The notes below the pieces were generated by a model. It was given only the letters and a program-made list of their open reading frames with translations. It was not told where the DNA came from and did no database searches. From assembly GCF_028649395.1 (NCBI RefSeq), contig NZ_JAQSUW010000012.1:111960-175959 (forward strand): a stretch of DNA of 64,000 nt, in the 5' to 3' direction. The position numbers and the translations under genes were made by a program. Numbering within the stretch: position 1 is the stretch's first letter; each line of letters begins with the position of its first letter. The DNA comes from Pseudomonas sp. Gutcm_11s (lineage in GTDB: Bacteria; Pseudomonadota; Gammaproteobacteria; Pseudomonadales; Pseudomonadaceae). This document shows, one piece after another, positions 48,524 through 57,083 of this stretch.

Positions 48524-48955
48524 ATGCAGGCCCATCCGCGTTACCGCGAGCTGGTCGAACAGGGCTTCGCCGCCGCCAACTTCATCCAGGACCTGGGCAT
48601 TCGCCTGCTCGACTGCGGTCCCGGTTGGGTCGAGGCCGAGCTGGACATACTACCGCGTCATCTGCAGCAGAATGGTTTCATCCACGCCGGGGTGCAGACC
48701 ACCCTGGCCGACCACGCCTCCGGCGCGGCTGCCGCCACGGTGCTGGTCGAGGGCTTCACCGTGTTGACCCTGGAGTTCAAGGTCAACCTGCTGCGCCCGG
48801 CGCGCAGCGAGCGCCTGCTGTGCCGCGCCGAAGTGCTCAAGGCCGGGCGCCAGGCCACGGTGGTCGAGGCCGAGGTGTTCGGCTACGAGAAGGGCGAGCG
48901 GCGCCTGTACAGCAAGGCCAGCGTGACCATGGCCGTGGTGGATATTCCCGCCTGA
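48524..48955 (+). CDS. PaaI-type hot-dog thioesterase
   Basis: 143 residues with the hot-dog thioesterase pattern: NGFIHAGVQTTLADHASGAAA carries the helix and active-site Asp region, followed by TLEFKVNLLRPA. It would hydrolyse an acyl- or aryl-CoA. AAAGGA lies 6 nt before the ATG; it follows aidB by 56 nt and ends 1 nt before the convergent DUF1275 gene. Substrate unknown. Confidence 0.85.
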   Translation: MQAHPRYRELVEQGFAAANFIQDLGIRLLDCGPGWVEAELDILPRHLQQNGFIHAGVQTTLADHASGAAAATVLVEGFTVLTLEFKVNLLRPARSERLLCRAEVLKAGRQATVVEAEVFGYEKGERRLYSKASVTMAVVDIPA

Positions 48956-48956
48956 C

Positions 48957-49622
48957 TCAGCCTGCCTGCTGGCGCCGCCAGTAGGCCAGGTAGACCAGCG
49001 CCAGCAACGCGGCCAGGGCGGTCGGGCCGAGTAGCGCTCGGTAGTGCCAGTGCAGGTAGCCGAAGGCGCCGAGCACACCGCCGCCGATGAAGCCGGCGAT
49101 CAGGATCAGGTACAGCAGGATGCGTCGGCGGTCCGCCGGCTGCCCGCGCAGCTTGAGGCCGAGCATGATGCCGAGGTCGGTGAACAGCCCGGTGACGTGG
49201 GTGGTGCGCACCACTGCGCCGCTGTAGGTGCTGGTCATGGCGTTCTGCAGGCCGCAGGCGGCCGAGGCCAGGTAGTGGCCGAGGTCGCTGCCGCGCTCCA
49301 GCATCAGCATCGCCAGCAGCAGGGCCAGGCTCTCCACCAGCAGCGCGGCGCCGTAGCGGCGGCCGAGCTTGAGCGACTGGTTGCCGATCACGCAGCCGCT
49401 GACGGCGGCGCCGAGCACGAAACTGAGCAGGATCAGCAGCAGGTGCAGGGCCGCGCCCGGCTCGCCCTGGGCCAGCTCCACGCCGAGCAGGCTGGAGCTG
49501 CCGGACAGGTGCGACACGCCCTGGTGGTTGAAGCCGAGCAGTGCGATGGCATTGACGCTGCCGGCGATCAGCGCCAGGCAGAAGCCGCCGACCTCTACCC
49601 AGCGTGGCAGTTGATGGATCAT
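48957..49622 (-). CDS. YoaK-like (DUF1275) membrane protein
   Basis: 221 residues with about six membrane helices. Family landmarks: FCLALIAGSVNAIALLGF, GVSHLSGSSSLLGVELAQG, and MTSTYSGAVVRTTHVTGLFTDLG in the C-terminal half. DUF1275 proteins are uncharacterised. GGGGAGG precedes the ATG at 49622. It is probably co-transcribed with the MFS gene, 69 bp upstream. Confidence 0.85.
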   Translation of the reverse strand: MIHQLPRWVEVGGFCLALIAGSVNAIALLGFNHQGVSHLSGSSSLLGVELAQGEPGAALHLLLILLSFVLGAAVSGCVIGNQSLKLGRRYGAALLVESLALLLAMLMLERGSDLGHYLASAACGLQNAMTSTYSGAVVRTTHVTGLFTDLGIMLGLKLRGQPADRRRILLYLILIAGFIGGGVLGAFGYLHWHYRALLGPTALAALLALVYLAYWRRQQAG

Positions 49623-49691
49623 GCGAGACGCCTCCCCCGGTCGTCGTCGCCTTCCGTTATGCCGCAATCGCCGGCGGCTTGCCATCAGTCC

Positions 49692-50846
49692 TTAGGAGAA
49701 CACCCGGCGCGTCAGCGGCAGCGCGCCGAAGGCGGCCACCACGAACAGGCTGGCGGCCAGGCACAGCGCCAGCGGCAGGCCCTGCGGGCCGGTACTCATC
49801 AGCGCGCCGCTGAGCAGCGGGCCGAGCAGGCTGCCGACGCCCCAGAGCATGCCCACGCAGGCATTGGCGGTAACCAGGTCGGGGCCGCGGAAATGCTGGC
49901 CGATCAGCACCAGCGCCAGGGTGTAGATGCCGCCGGCCGCCGCGCCGAGCACCACCAGCGCCGGCCACAGCAGGCTGCCCTGGCCGATCAGCCAGGGCAG
50001 GGCCAGGCCGAGCGCCAGGGTCAGCACACCGCAACCCAGGTGCAGGGCGCGGCGGTCTACGCGGTCGGACAGCCAGCCCAGTGGCACCTGGAACAGCATG
50101 TCGCCGCCGAGGATCACGCTGGCCATCAGCGCTGCCACGCCCACCGCCCAGCCGTGGCTGCTGGCGTACACCGGGAACAGCGACAGCACCACCGCATCGA
50201 AGAAGGCGAAGAACAGCACGCCCAGGCAAAGCGCCGGGGCGATGCGCACGAAGCCGAGCAGGGAGAAGCGCCGCGGCGCATCTTCGGCGGCTTCCACCAG
50301 GTCCGCCGGCAGGCTGCGCCAGACCAGCGCCAAGGCCAGCAGGTTGGTCGCCAGCACCAGCCACACCGGCCAGGCACTGGCTGCGCCGAACAGGCTGATC
50401 ATCGCCGGGCCGCCCAACTGGCAGCCGGTGAAGCAGGCGGCGTAGAGCGCGACGATCTGGCCGCGCTTGCGCTCGTCGCACAGCTCGTTGACCCAGGACT
50501 CGCCGAGGATCACCAGCACGCCCATGCCGACGCCGAGCAGCAGTCGCGCGCCGGCCAGCACCGCCAGTGGTGCCTGGTCCGCCAGCAGGGCGGCGCAGCC
50601 CAGCAGGCACAGGGCGAAGCAGATCAGGTACAGCTGGCGGCCGCTGAAGTGGCGGCACAGGCGATGCACCAGCAACGCGGCGAGGATCATGCCGGCCGCC
50701 GGCAGGGCCGACATCAGGCCGATGGCCAGGCTGCCCGCGCCGGCGCCGTGCAGGCGCAGGGCGACCAGCGGCAGGGTGGCGCCCATGCTCAGGCCGACCA
50801 CGGACACGGCGAAGATCAGCACGCCGAGCAGATAACGGTTGTTCAT
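49692..50846 (-). CDS. MFS transporter
   Basis: 384 residues, 12 predicted helices with the loop 2-3 motif replaced by LVHRLCRHFSGRQLY and a loop 8-9 segment GWLSDRVDRRALHLG. It resembles the YcaD-like group of major facilitators, which are exporters or importers of unknown compounds. GGAGAG lies close to the ATG at 50846; the frame extends upstream for 28 codons without membrane features. Substrate unknown. Confidence 0.85.
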   Translation of the reverse strand: MNNRYLLGVLIFAVSVVGLSMGATLPLVALRLHGAGAGSLAIGLMSALPAAGMILAALLVHRLCRHFSGRQLYLICFALCLLGCAALLADQAPLAVLAGARLLLGVGMGVLVILGESWVNELCDERKRGQIVALYAACFTGCQLGGPAMISLFGAASAWPVWLVLATNLLALALVWRSLPADLVEAAEDAPRRFSLLGFVRIAPALCLGVLFFAFFDAVVLSLFPVYASSHGWAVGVAALMASVILGGDMLFQVPLGWLSDRVDRRALHLGCGVLTLALGLALPWLIGQGSLLWPALVVLGAAAGGIYTLALVLIGQHFRGPDLVTANACVGMLWGVGSLLGPLLSGALMSTGPQGLPLALCLAASLFVVAAFGALPLTRRVFS

Positions 50847-51178
50847 TTCTCTCTCCAGCCCGTTTGCGGCCCGGGCGCGGCCAAAAAGCGACAGGTGCCC
50901 ACGCGTGGTGGCGGGGCGGGTGCTAGGCACGAAGGACGAGTCGCGGCTTGGCGCCGGCGAACTCAGAGAGACGCGGAGGGAGGCGAGAAGGTGAAGGCGA
51001 ACAGCACGCTGCGTCGGCGCTTGAGCTTGGCGTCACGCGGCCAGGTGCGCGCCAGCAGCCGCGGATCGGGCTGGGCAGAGCAGGGCAGGTGGGCGGACAG
51101 CAACATGGCTAGCGATTTCGGTCATACAGCGGGGCGCGCAGTCTAGGGCGCGGGCTGTGGTGGGTCAACGCGGCCCGC
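50847..51178. other. Intergenic region before the MFS gene, with a doubtful small ORF
   Basis: 332 bp. The only open frame of note is on the minus strand at 50963-51106 (47 codons, rich in Arg, Pro and Ser, ending FSPPSASL). It has no ribosome-binding site and I do not recognise it; it could be a leader peptide, but I would not annotate it as a gene. No terminator hairpin was seen. Confidence 0.5.
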
Positions 51179-51892
51179 TCAACGGCGCTGCCAGATCATC
51201 CGCCCGGTGTTGCTCTCGGTCACCAGGTAGGGCGTATCGAAGCGGTAGTGCGCGGCCGGCTGGAACTCCGGTGCGCCCTTCAGCTGTACCAGCAGCAGGC
51301 CCTTGTCGCTGCGCCAGCGCCCGCTGTACTGCAGCTCGCCGGGGCGGTCGTAGCTCCATTCGCTGCCGCCGGCCACGCTGCGTCGCCACTGTTCGATGCT
51401 GCCGTCGGAGCGGATGCGCAGGGTGGTGACCATGGTCAGCGAGGCATACTCCAGCCCCTCGCTGTTGGTCATCTGCTCGTACACCCAGGTGCCGATCAGC
51501 GCCGGGTCCTTGTTCGGGTCCGGTGGCGGCGGGGGGGGTGCCACGCGCTGGAACATCGTCTCGCGCAGCAGCGTCTCGCCGTTCTGCGGGCTGCGCGCGG
51601 CCAGGCTGGTGGCGAGCATGTCGTTGGCGTAGTTGGCATTCATGTTGGCCAGCACCTGGCCGGAGGCGGGCTCGCTGATCTGCGCCTGCAGGGTCTGGCC
51701 GTCGAAGCTGCCGGTGACGCGGAAGCGCTGCTGGCCTTCGAGGTATTCGCCTTCCACCTGCTGCTCATGGCTGCGCAGGATCAGCTCGACCGGGCGCTCA
51801 TCCAGGCTGCCCTGGTAACGGCCGTCCAGCTCGGCGGCCAGGAGTGGTGAAGTGCTGCAGACAAACAGACAGATGATCGACAGGGCGCGCAC
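51179..51892 (-). CDS. Secreted protein of unknown function
   Basis: 237 residues. Signal peptide (ICLFVCSTSPLLAAE), then two beta-rich modules joined by a six-proline linker (APPPPPPDPNKD, about 117-128). The first (about 20-112) contains GRYQGSLDERPVELILR and GSFDGQTLQAQIS; the second (about 130-237) has IGTWVYEQM and SDGSIEQWRR, resembling small calycin-like or lipocalin-like sensor domains, though I cannot assign a family. The linker is encoded by a run of eight C. It is divergent from amn. Confidence 0.75.
   Translation of the reverse strand: MRALSIICLFVCSTSPLLAAELDGRYQGSLDERPVELILRSHEQQVEGEYLEGQQRFRVTGSFDGQTLQAQISEPASGQVLANMNANYANDMLATSLAARSPQNGETLLRETMFQRVAPPPPPPDPNKDPALIGTWVYEQMTNSEGLEYASLTMVTTLRIRSDGSIEQWRRSVAGGSEWSYDRPGELQYSGRWRSDKGLLLVQLKGAPEFQPAAHYRFDTPYLVTESNTGRMIWQRR
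51532..51539 (-). repeat. C8 tract in the coding strand of the secreted protein
   Basis: Eight G on the plus strand, read as CCC CCC CC within the proline linker. Homopolymers of this length can slip and switch the frame. Confidence 0.85.
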
Positions 51893-51958
51893 GACGGCTC
51901 TCCTCGAAACCCATGGGGCAAGCCTAGATGCTCAAGCGTAGCCGTGCCGCGTAGCCGC

Positions 51959-51982
51959 CGAGTGGCAGCAAAGTGCCACTCG
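51959..51982. promoter_or_regulatory. Perfect inverted repeat upstream of amn
   Basis: Arms CGAGTGGCA and TGCCACTCG are exact reverse complements separated by GCAAAG. The repeat lies 63 bp before the amn start and 66 bp before the divergent secreted-protein gene, so it could be a shared operator or a leader stem-loop. Confidence 0.55.
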
Positions 51983-52045
51983 ACTGGCGGCTGTCGGGCC
52001 GATGGGCGCAAGATAGAGCGGTGATCCCAGCCAGGAAGCTGCCTC

Positions 52046-53521
52046 GTGACTGCCATGCCCGCCACCGATTTCATCGTTGCCACTACCGCCGAAGAGGCCG
52101 TCGAGCGGCTCGCCGAGCTGCATCGCCAGGCCGCCGGCGCTCTCAGCCTGGCGCTCAAGCGCTACCTCAAGGAGCGCGCCCTGCCGGGGCAGGCCGAGCG
52201 CGCGCTGTTCCGCTACCCGGAGCTGCGCCTGACCTACCACTGCCAGGGCGAGGTGCCGAGCAGCGTGCGCGCCTATGCCAAGGTCCAGGTGCCGGGCACC
52301 TACCGCGCCACCGTGACCCAGCCGGAGGCCTTCCGCGGCTATCTGCTGGACCAGCTGCGGCCGCTGATGGAGGACTTCTCGGTCACCGTCGAAGTGGGCT
52401 TCAGCCAGCAGAACATCCCCTATCCCTATGTGGTCGACCAGGGCGACGAGCTGTCCGGCTCCGGGGTGACCGCTGCCCAGCTGGCGCGGGTGTTCCCCAG
52501 TACCGACCTGTCCGCCGCCACCGACTCGGTGGCCGACGGCCTGTACGGCTGGGGCGATGACAGCGACCTGCCGTTGGCGCTGTTCGATGCGGCGCGTACC
52601 GACTTCTCGCTCAAGCGCATCCAGCACTACACCGGCAGCGACTGGCGCCACGTGCAGCCGTGGATCCTGCTGACCAACTACCACCGCTACGTTGATCAGT
52701 TCATCCGCCACGGCCTGGAGCAGCTGCGCAGCGACGCGCGCTTCGTGCGCATGGTGCTGCCGGGCAACGTGATCATCGAACGCGACGCCAGCGAGGAGGC
52801 CGCCCAGGCGGTGGCCGATGCGGTGGTCTGGCACCGTTACCAGATGCCGGCCTACCACCTGATCGCCAACGACGGCCATGGCATCACCCTGGTCAACATC
52901 GGTGTCGGCCCGTCCAACGCCAAGAACATCACCGACCACCTGGCCGTGCTGCGTCCGCACTGCTGGCTGATGATCGGCCACTGCGGCGGCCTGCGGCAGT
53001 CGCAGACCATCGGCGACTACGTGCTGGCCCACGCCTACATGCGTCGTGACGGCATCCTCGACCGCGTGCTGCCGCCGAACATCCCCATTCCGGCGCTGGC
53101 CGAGGTGCAGCAGGCGTTGCAGGAAGCGGCGGCGCAGGTCACCGGCGAGCGCGGCGAGACCCTGAAGAAACGCCTGCGTACCGGCACCGTACTGACCTAC
53201 GACGACCGCAACTGGGAACTGCACTGGGCCCACGAGCGACCGCTGATCAACCTGTCGCGCGCCGTGGCGGTGGACATGGAGAGCGGCACCATCGCTGCCC
53301 AGGGGTACCGCCTGCGGGTGCCCTACGGCACGCTGCTGTGCGTGTCGGACAAGCCGCTGCACAGCGAGATCAAGCTGCCCGGCTCGGCCACCGGCTTCTA
53401 CCAGCGCGCGGTCAGCCAGCACCTGGCCATCGGTATCACCGCTCTCGACCTGCTGCGCTGCCAGCTCGACTCGCTGCACTCGCGCAAGCTGCGCAGCTTC
53501 GACGAGCCGCCGTTCCGCTGA
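52046..53521 (+). CDS. amn: AMP nucleosidase
   Basis: 491 residues, full length. Amn splits AMP into adenine and ribose 5-phosphate, tuning adenylate pools. The N-terminal regulatory domain precedes a nucleoside-phosphorylase-like catalytic domain, recognised in IGVGPSNAKNITDHLAVLRP, MIGHCGGLRQSQ and AVDMESGTIAAQGYR. The GTG at 52046 has AGGAA at about 9 nt; an ATG three codons later is the alternative. Confidence 0.94.
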   Translation: MTAMPATDFIVATTAEEAVERLAELHRQAAGALSLALKRYLKERALPGQAERALFRYPELRLTYHCQGEVPSSVRAYAKVQVPGTYRATVTQPEAFRGYLLDQLRPLMEDFSVTVEVGFSQQNIPYPYVVDQGDELSGSGVTAAQLARVFPSTDLSAATDSVADGLYGWGDDSDLPLALFDAARTDFSLKRIQHYTGSDWRHVQPWILLTNYHRYVDQFIRHGLEQLRSDARFVRMVLPGNVIIERDASEEAAQAVADAVVWHRYQMPAYHLIANDGHGITLVNIGVGPSNAKNITDHLAVLRPHCWLMIGHCGGLRQSQTIGDYVLAHAYMRRDGILDRVLPPNIPIPALAEVQQALQEAAAQVTGERGETLKKRLRTGTVLTYDDRNWELHWAHERPLINLSRAVAVDMESGTIAAQGYRLRVPYGTLLCVSDKPLHSEIKLPGSATGFYQRAVSQHLAIGITALDLLRCQLDSLHSRKLRSFDEPPFR

Positions 53522-53619
53522 GTTCGTCGACTCACGCACAGCGCGTCATCCTCGTAACGCGCCGCGTGTGAGCTTGGGTTAGGCTGCGCGGCTCTCGTCC
53601 ACGACAAGGAGTGTCGCGC

Positions 53620-54462
53620 ATGGATCAGGCGCAGATCCTGCTGAATGGCCTGTGGGAGCCATTCAGTTTCCTTCCCCTGTTCGGCTACGCCAGCCTCGGT
53701 CTGCTGCTCGGCGGCGTTGCCGGCCTGTTGCTGGTGCTGCAGTTGCAACGCCGCGGCTGGCTGGCTCGCCAGCGGCGCTGGCACCACTGGCTGCTCAAGC
53801 TGTACTTCCTTCTGCTGCCCCTCGGCGGCGCCTTTCTCGGCGTGCAGGGCGGTCTGCTGTATGGCGGCCAGCAGCAGGTGAACAAGCACCTGGATACCTA
53901 CGCACCGCTGTTGCAGGTGGTGGCGGATGGTGTGTGGCAGGGCTTCTCGGGCTACCTGCAGGAGCAGGACCAGCAGGCGCTGCTCGACGAGCTGCAGGCC
54001 AGCAGCGTGCAGCAGCTGCTCAACCACCTGGCCGCGCAGTACCTGCAGGAACAGTTGCTGGCGCGGCCCGCCGAGTTGGAAGACGCCTCCTGGACCGAGC
54101 GTATTTCGCTGAGCCTGCTCGACCACCTGCAGGTGGCGCTGCTCGGCGAGCTGGTGCGCGATACGGCGATCGAACAGGCCAACAAGTACACCGGGGTGGA
54201 TCGCAAGGTGATGCTGCAGGTGCTGGACGCGCGGGTGGAGCAGCTGTTCCAGGCCGATTTCCTGGTCGGCCTGTTCAAGCGCCAGATCAGCCAGGTGCTC
54301 AAGCCCTTCTACCTGTCGCTGCTGGCGCTGGCGGTACTGCTGTTGGTGCTAGTGGGGCTGGAGCTGGGTGTGTCGCGCTGGCTGCGCCAGTGGCGCGCGC
54401 AGGCGTCAGCGCAAACGCAGGTGCAGCAGGGGGAAGGGCTTGTCGGCGCCGTCCAGCGGTGA
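53620..54462 (+). CDS. Membrane protein of unknown function
   Basis: 280 residues: two N-terminal helices (about 21-42 and 60-85), a long Gln/Leu-rich helical central region (about 90-225) and one C-terminal helix (about 230-255). The pattern suggests a membrane-anchored helical protein with an extracytoplasmic or cytoplasmic coiled region. I do not recognise the family. AAGGAG lies 8 nt before the ATG. Its last 57 bases overlap the end of the convergent GNAT gene. Confidence 0.75.
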   Translation: MDQAQILLNGLWEPFSFLPLFGYASLGLLLGGVAGLLLVLQLQRRGWLARQRRWHHWLLKLYFLLLPLGGAFLGVQGGLLYGGQQQVNKHLDTYAPLLQVVADGVWQGFSGYLQEQDQQALLDELQASSVQQLLNHLAAQYLQEQLLARPAELEDASWTERISLSLLDHLQVALLGELVRDTAIEQANKYTGVDRKVMLQVLDARVEQLFQADFLVGLFKRQISQVLKPFYLSLLALAVLLLVLVGLELGVSRWLRQWRAQASAQTQVQQGEGLVGAVQR

Positions 54463-54876
54463 GCGGCCGATCTGTTCGAAACCCTGGCTGAGGTAGAAGG
54501 CCGTCGCGCCGGGGTTCTGTTCGTTGACGTCGACCAGGCGCACGCCCTGTTGCTCGATGGCGTGCTGCAGCAGTGCCTTGCCGAAGCCACGCCCATGGGC
54601 GGCGGGATCGACGAAGAGCATTTCCAGGCGATCCTCGGCGGTGCCGGAGAAGCCCTGTACCCGACCCTCGGCATCACGCAGGCAGGTCAGGTGCACCAGA
54701 TCGAAGTACTGCTCGCCGATCATGCGCCGGTAGAACTGGATGTCCTCCTCGCCGAGGAAGTGGTGGGTGGCGCGTACCGCCGCCTCCCACACGTCCAGCA
54801 GGCGCGGGCGGTCGGTACGATCGACCGCGCCCAGGTGCCATGGCGCGTTGCGCCGCCAATGGAACAGGTCACTCAT
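54406..54876 (-). CDS. GNAT-family N-acetyltransferase
   Basis: 156 residues. Acetyl-CoA-binding region LFVDPAAHGRGFGKALLQHA (the V-x-x-x-x-R-G-x-G/A pattern) and the late NPGATAFYLSQGFEQIG. The N-terminal WEAAVRATHHFLGEEDI resembles the YjaB/YiiD-like group. Substrate unknown. Its start overlaps the stop of the alcohol dehydrogenase gene by four bases, so the two are co-translated; its end overlaps the convergent membrane gene. Confidence 0.85.
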   Translation of the reverse strand: MSDLFHWRRNAPWHLGAVDRTDRPRLLDVWEAAVRATHHFLGEEDIQFYRRMIGEQYFDLVHLTCLRDAEGRVQGFSGTAEDRLEMLFVDPAAHGRGFGKALLQHAIEQQGVRLVDVNEQNPGATAFYLSQGFEQIGRSPLDGADKPFPLLHLRLR

Positions 54877-55898
54877 TTGCTGGCGTCCAGCACCACGCGG
54901 TAACGCGCCTTGCCGGCACGCAGGTGGTCCAGCGCGGCATTCACCTGGCTCATGGGGAATTGCTCGACCTGCGGCAGGATCTGGTGGCGGGCACAGAACT
55001 CGAGCATGGTCGCCATGGTTTTCGGCGAACCTACCGGCGAGCCGGACAGGCTCTTCTGCTGCGGGATCAGGCTGAACACATGGGTGGGAATGGCGCTCGG
55101 CACGATACCGACGAAGTGCAGGCGGCCCTTGCCGCGCAGGGTGGCGAGCAGGGCATTCCAGTCGAGGTCGGCGCTGGCGGTGACCAGCAGGAAGTCGAGG
55201 GTGCCGGCAATCGCCTTCATCGCCGCGCTGTCGGTGGAGGCCACCACCTTGTGTGCGCCCAGGCGCTTGGCCTCGTCCTGCTTGCTCAGCGACGAGGTGA
55301 AGGCGGTGACCTCGCAGCCCCAGGCGTTGAGGAAGCCCAGCGCCAGGTGGCCGAGGCCGCCGATGCCGACCACACCGACGCGGTCGGTGGGCTTCACGTC
55401 GAATTCCAGCAGCGGGCTGAAGACGGTGGAGCCGGCGCAGAACAGCGGGCCGACCAGAGCCGGGTCGAGGCCTTCCGGCAGCGCCACCGCCCAGGCCCAG
55501 TGCGAGCGCAGGCGATCGGCGAAGCCACCGTGGCTGCCGACGATGGTCGGTTTCACAGTGCGGCAGAGGTTGTGCGAGCCTTCCATGCAGGAGCCGCAGT
55601 GCATGCAGCTGCCCTTGTACCAGCCGATGCCGACGCGCTGGCCGAGCTTGAGGCCGCGCACCTGATCACCGACACGGACCACGGTGCCGACCACTTCGTG
55701 GCCGGGGATGAAGGGGTAGCGGGCATTGCCCCATTCGTTGTCGATCATCGACTGGTCGGAGTGGCAGATACCGCAGTACTCCACCGCCACTTCGACCTCC
55801 TCGGCGCCCAGTGGGCCTGGGTCGTAGCTGTGGCGTTCGAGAGAGGCGCCCGGTGCGGTGGCGGCCCAGCCGGTGAAGGTGGCGAGTTCGTTGCTCAT
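54873..55898 (-). CDS. Zinc-dependent alcohol dehydrogenase / NADP aldehyde reductase (CAD/YahK type)
   Basis: 341 residues of the medium-chain dehydrogenase family. Catalytic zinc ligands Cys42 (YCGICHSD), His67-Glu68 (PGHEVVG) and Cys154; structural zinc ligands Cys98, Cys101, Cys104 and Cys112; nucleotide loop GIGGLG at 178-183. The GICHSD and HWAWAVALP features place it with cinnamyl-alcohol-dehydrogenase-like NADPH aldehyde reductases such as YahK. It likely reduces aldehydes for detoxification. Confidence 0.9.
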   Translation of the reverse strand: MSNELATFTGWAATAPGASLERHSYDPGPLGAEEVEVAVEYCGICHSDQSMIDNEWGNARYPFIPGHEVVGTVVRVGDQVRGLKLGQRVGIGWYKGSCMHCGSCMEGSHNLCRTVKPTIVGSHGGFADRLRSHWAWAVALPEGLDPALVGPLFCAGSTVFSPLLEFDVKPTDRVGVVGIGGLGHLALGFLNAWGCEVTAFTSSLSKQDEAKRLGAHKVVASTDSAAMKAIAGTLDFLLVTASADLDWNALLATLRGKGRLHFVGIVPSAIPTHVFSLIPQQKSLSGSPVGSPKTMATMLEFCARHQILPQVEQFPMSQVNAALDHLRAGKARYRVVLDASK

Positions 55899-56023
55899 GG
55901 TGCATCCCCTGCGGTCGATTCGATGCGAGCAGCATAGCCGCAGCGCCTGCTTCTGCGTGCATCATCAGCGCCATTGATAGCGCTCGGTTAAACTGCCGCC
56001 TCCTTCGTCTGCGTGACCTGCCC

Positions 56024-56656
56024 ATGCCGCGTCCTCCCCGCACCCCTGCGCCGCGCCGTAACAGCGCCGCTCCCGCCCCACGTCGGGTAGCCAAGGCGCC
56101 GCCTGCCGAGCCGCGGCTGATCATGCTGAACAAGCCGTTCGACGTGCTCACCCAGTTCAATGACGAGCAGGGCCGCGCCACCCTCAAGGACTTCGTCGCG
56201 GTGCCCGGTGTCTACCCGGCCGGGCGTCTGGACCGCGACAGCGAGGGCCTGTTGCTGCTGACCAATGACGGCCGCCTGCAGGCGCGCATCGCTGACCCCA
56301 AGCACAAGCTGGCCAAGACCTACTGGGTGCAGGTGGAGGGCGAGCCGAGCGAGGAACAGCTGCGCCAGCTGCGCGAGGGGGTGCAGCTCAACGATGGTCC
56401 GACCCTGCCGGCCGAGGCACGGCGCCTGGAAGAGCCACAGCTGTGGGAGCGCAACCCGCCGGTGCGTTTTCGCAAGAGCGTGCCGACCTCCTGGCTGGAG
56501 CTGGTGATCCGCGAGGGGCGCAATCGCCAGGTGCGGCGCATGACCGCCGCCGTGGGCCTGCCCACGCTCAGGCTGGTGCGTGTGCGTATCGGCCCCTGGG
56601 TGCTCAGTGATCTGGCGCCGGGACAATGGGTCGACCTGCCGGCGCGCCTGGACTGA
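56024..56656 (+). CDS. rluE: 23S rRNA pseudouridine synthase E
   Basis: 210 residues. The RsuA/RluE-type core has the catalytic Asp70 in [17 protein letters not shown] and the C-terminal [16 protein letters not shown]. RluE makes pseudouridine 2457 of 23S rRNA. A basic, Pro/Arg-rich extension of about 28 residues precedes the core and probably binds RNA. No S4 domain is present, as is usual for RluE. Confidence 0.9.
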   Translation: MPRPPRTPAPRRNSAAPAPRRVAKAPPAEPRLIMLNKPFDVLTQFNDEQGRATLKDFVAVPGVYPAGRLDRDSEGLLLLTNDGRLQARIADPKHKLAKTYWVQVEGEPSEEQLRQLREGVQLNDGPTLPAEARRLEEPQLWERNPPVRFRKSVPTSWLELVIREGRNRQVRRMTAAVGLPTLRLVRVRIGPWVLSDLAPGQWVDLPARLD

Positions 56657-56770
56657 ACGGCGCCCGAGATATCCCCGATAGCTGTGGATGACTCTGTGGG
56701 TAGTCTGGGAGCCGATGGCTCCCGGCGAGCAATGGCGCTGCCTGGCGCCGGCTGGTCAGTAAATCGGCAC

Positions 56771-56989
56771 TCAGCCGTGGATGCCGCGGCTGACTTCGAT
56801 GATGTAGGTGATCAGCGGCTTGGCCAGGAAGGCGAACAGGCACAGGCCCAGGCCGAGGAACAGGATGGCGGTGCCGAGGCGGCCGGCCTTGGACTTCTTC
56901 GCCAGGTCCCAGATGATGAAGAACATGAACAGCATCAGGCCGCCGACCAGGACGTACATCATCAGGTTTTCGAACTGTTCGGTTTCCAT
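56771..56989 (-). CDS. DUF2788 small membrane protein
   Basis: 72 residues with two membrane helices (about 9-28 and 40-62) separated by a basic loop (DLAKKSKAGRLG). The sequence fits the DUF2788 family found in pseudomonads and relatives; no function is known. It is alone between rluE (convergent) and the Lrp-type regulator upstream. Confidence 0.8.
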   Translation of the reverse strand: METEQFENLMMYVLVGGLMLFMFFIIWDLAKKSKAGRLGTAILFLGLGLCLFAFLAKPLITYIIEVSRGIHG

Positions 56990-57083
56990 GGCGACCTCGC
57001 GGGAATGACTGGGACTGCGGCGGGGCGGCGATTATACGCGCGCCCGCGCTGCTCGCAGTAGACGCCGGTCGGCCCTGCGACGT

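Noticed and set aside
50963..51106. Minus-strand 47-codon frame upstream of the MFS gene
   Set aside because: No ribosome-binding site, no recognisable sequence, Arg/Pro/Ser-rich; kept only as a note within the intergenic entry.
49044..51146. Plus-strand open frame of about 700 codons opposite the DUF1275 and MFS genes
   Set aside because: Gln/Ala/His-rich antisense translation; the minus strand encodes clear membrane proteins with ribosome-binding sites.
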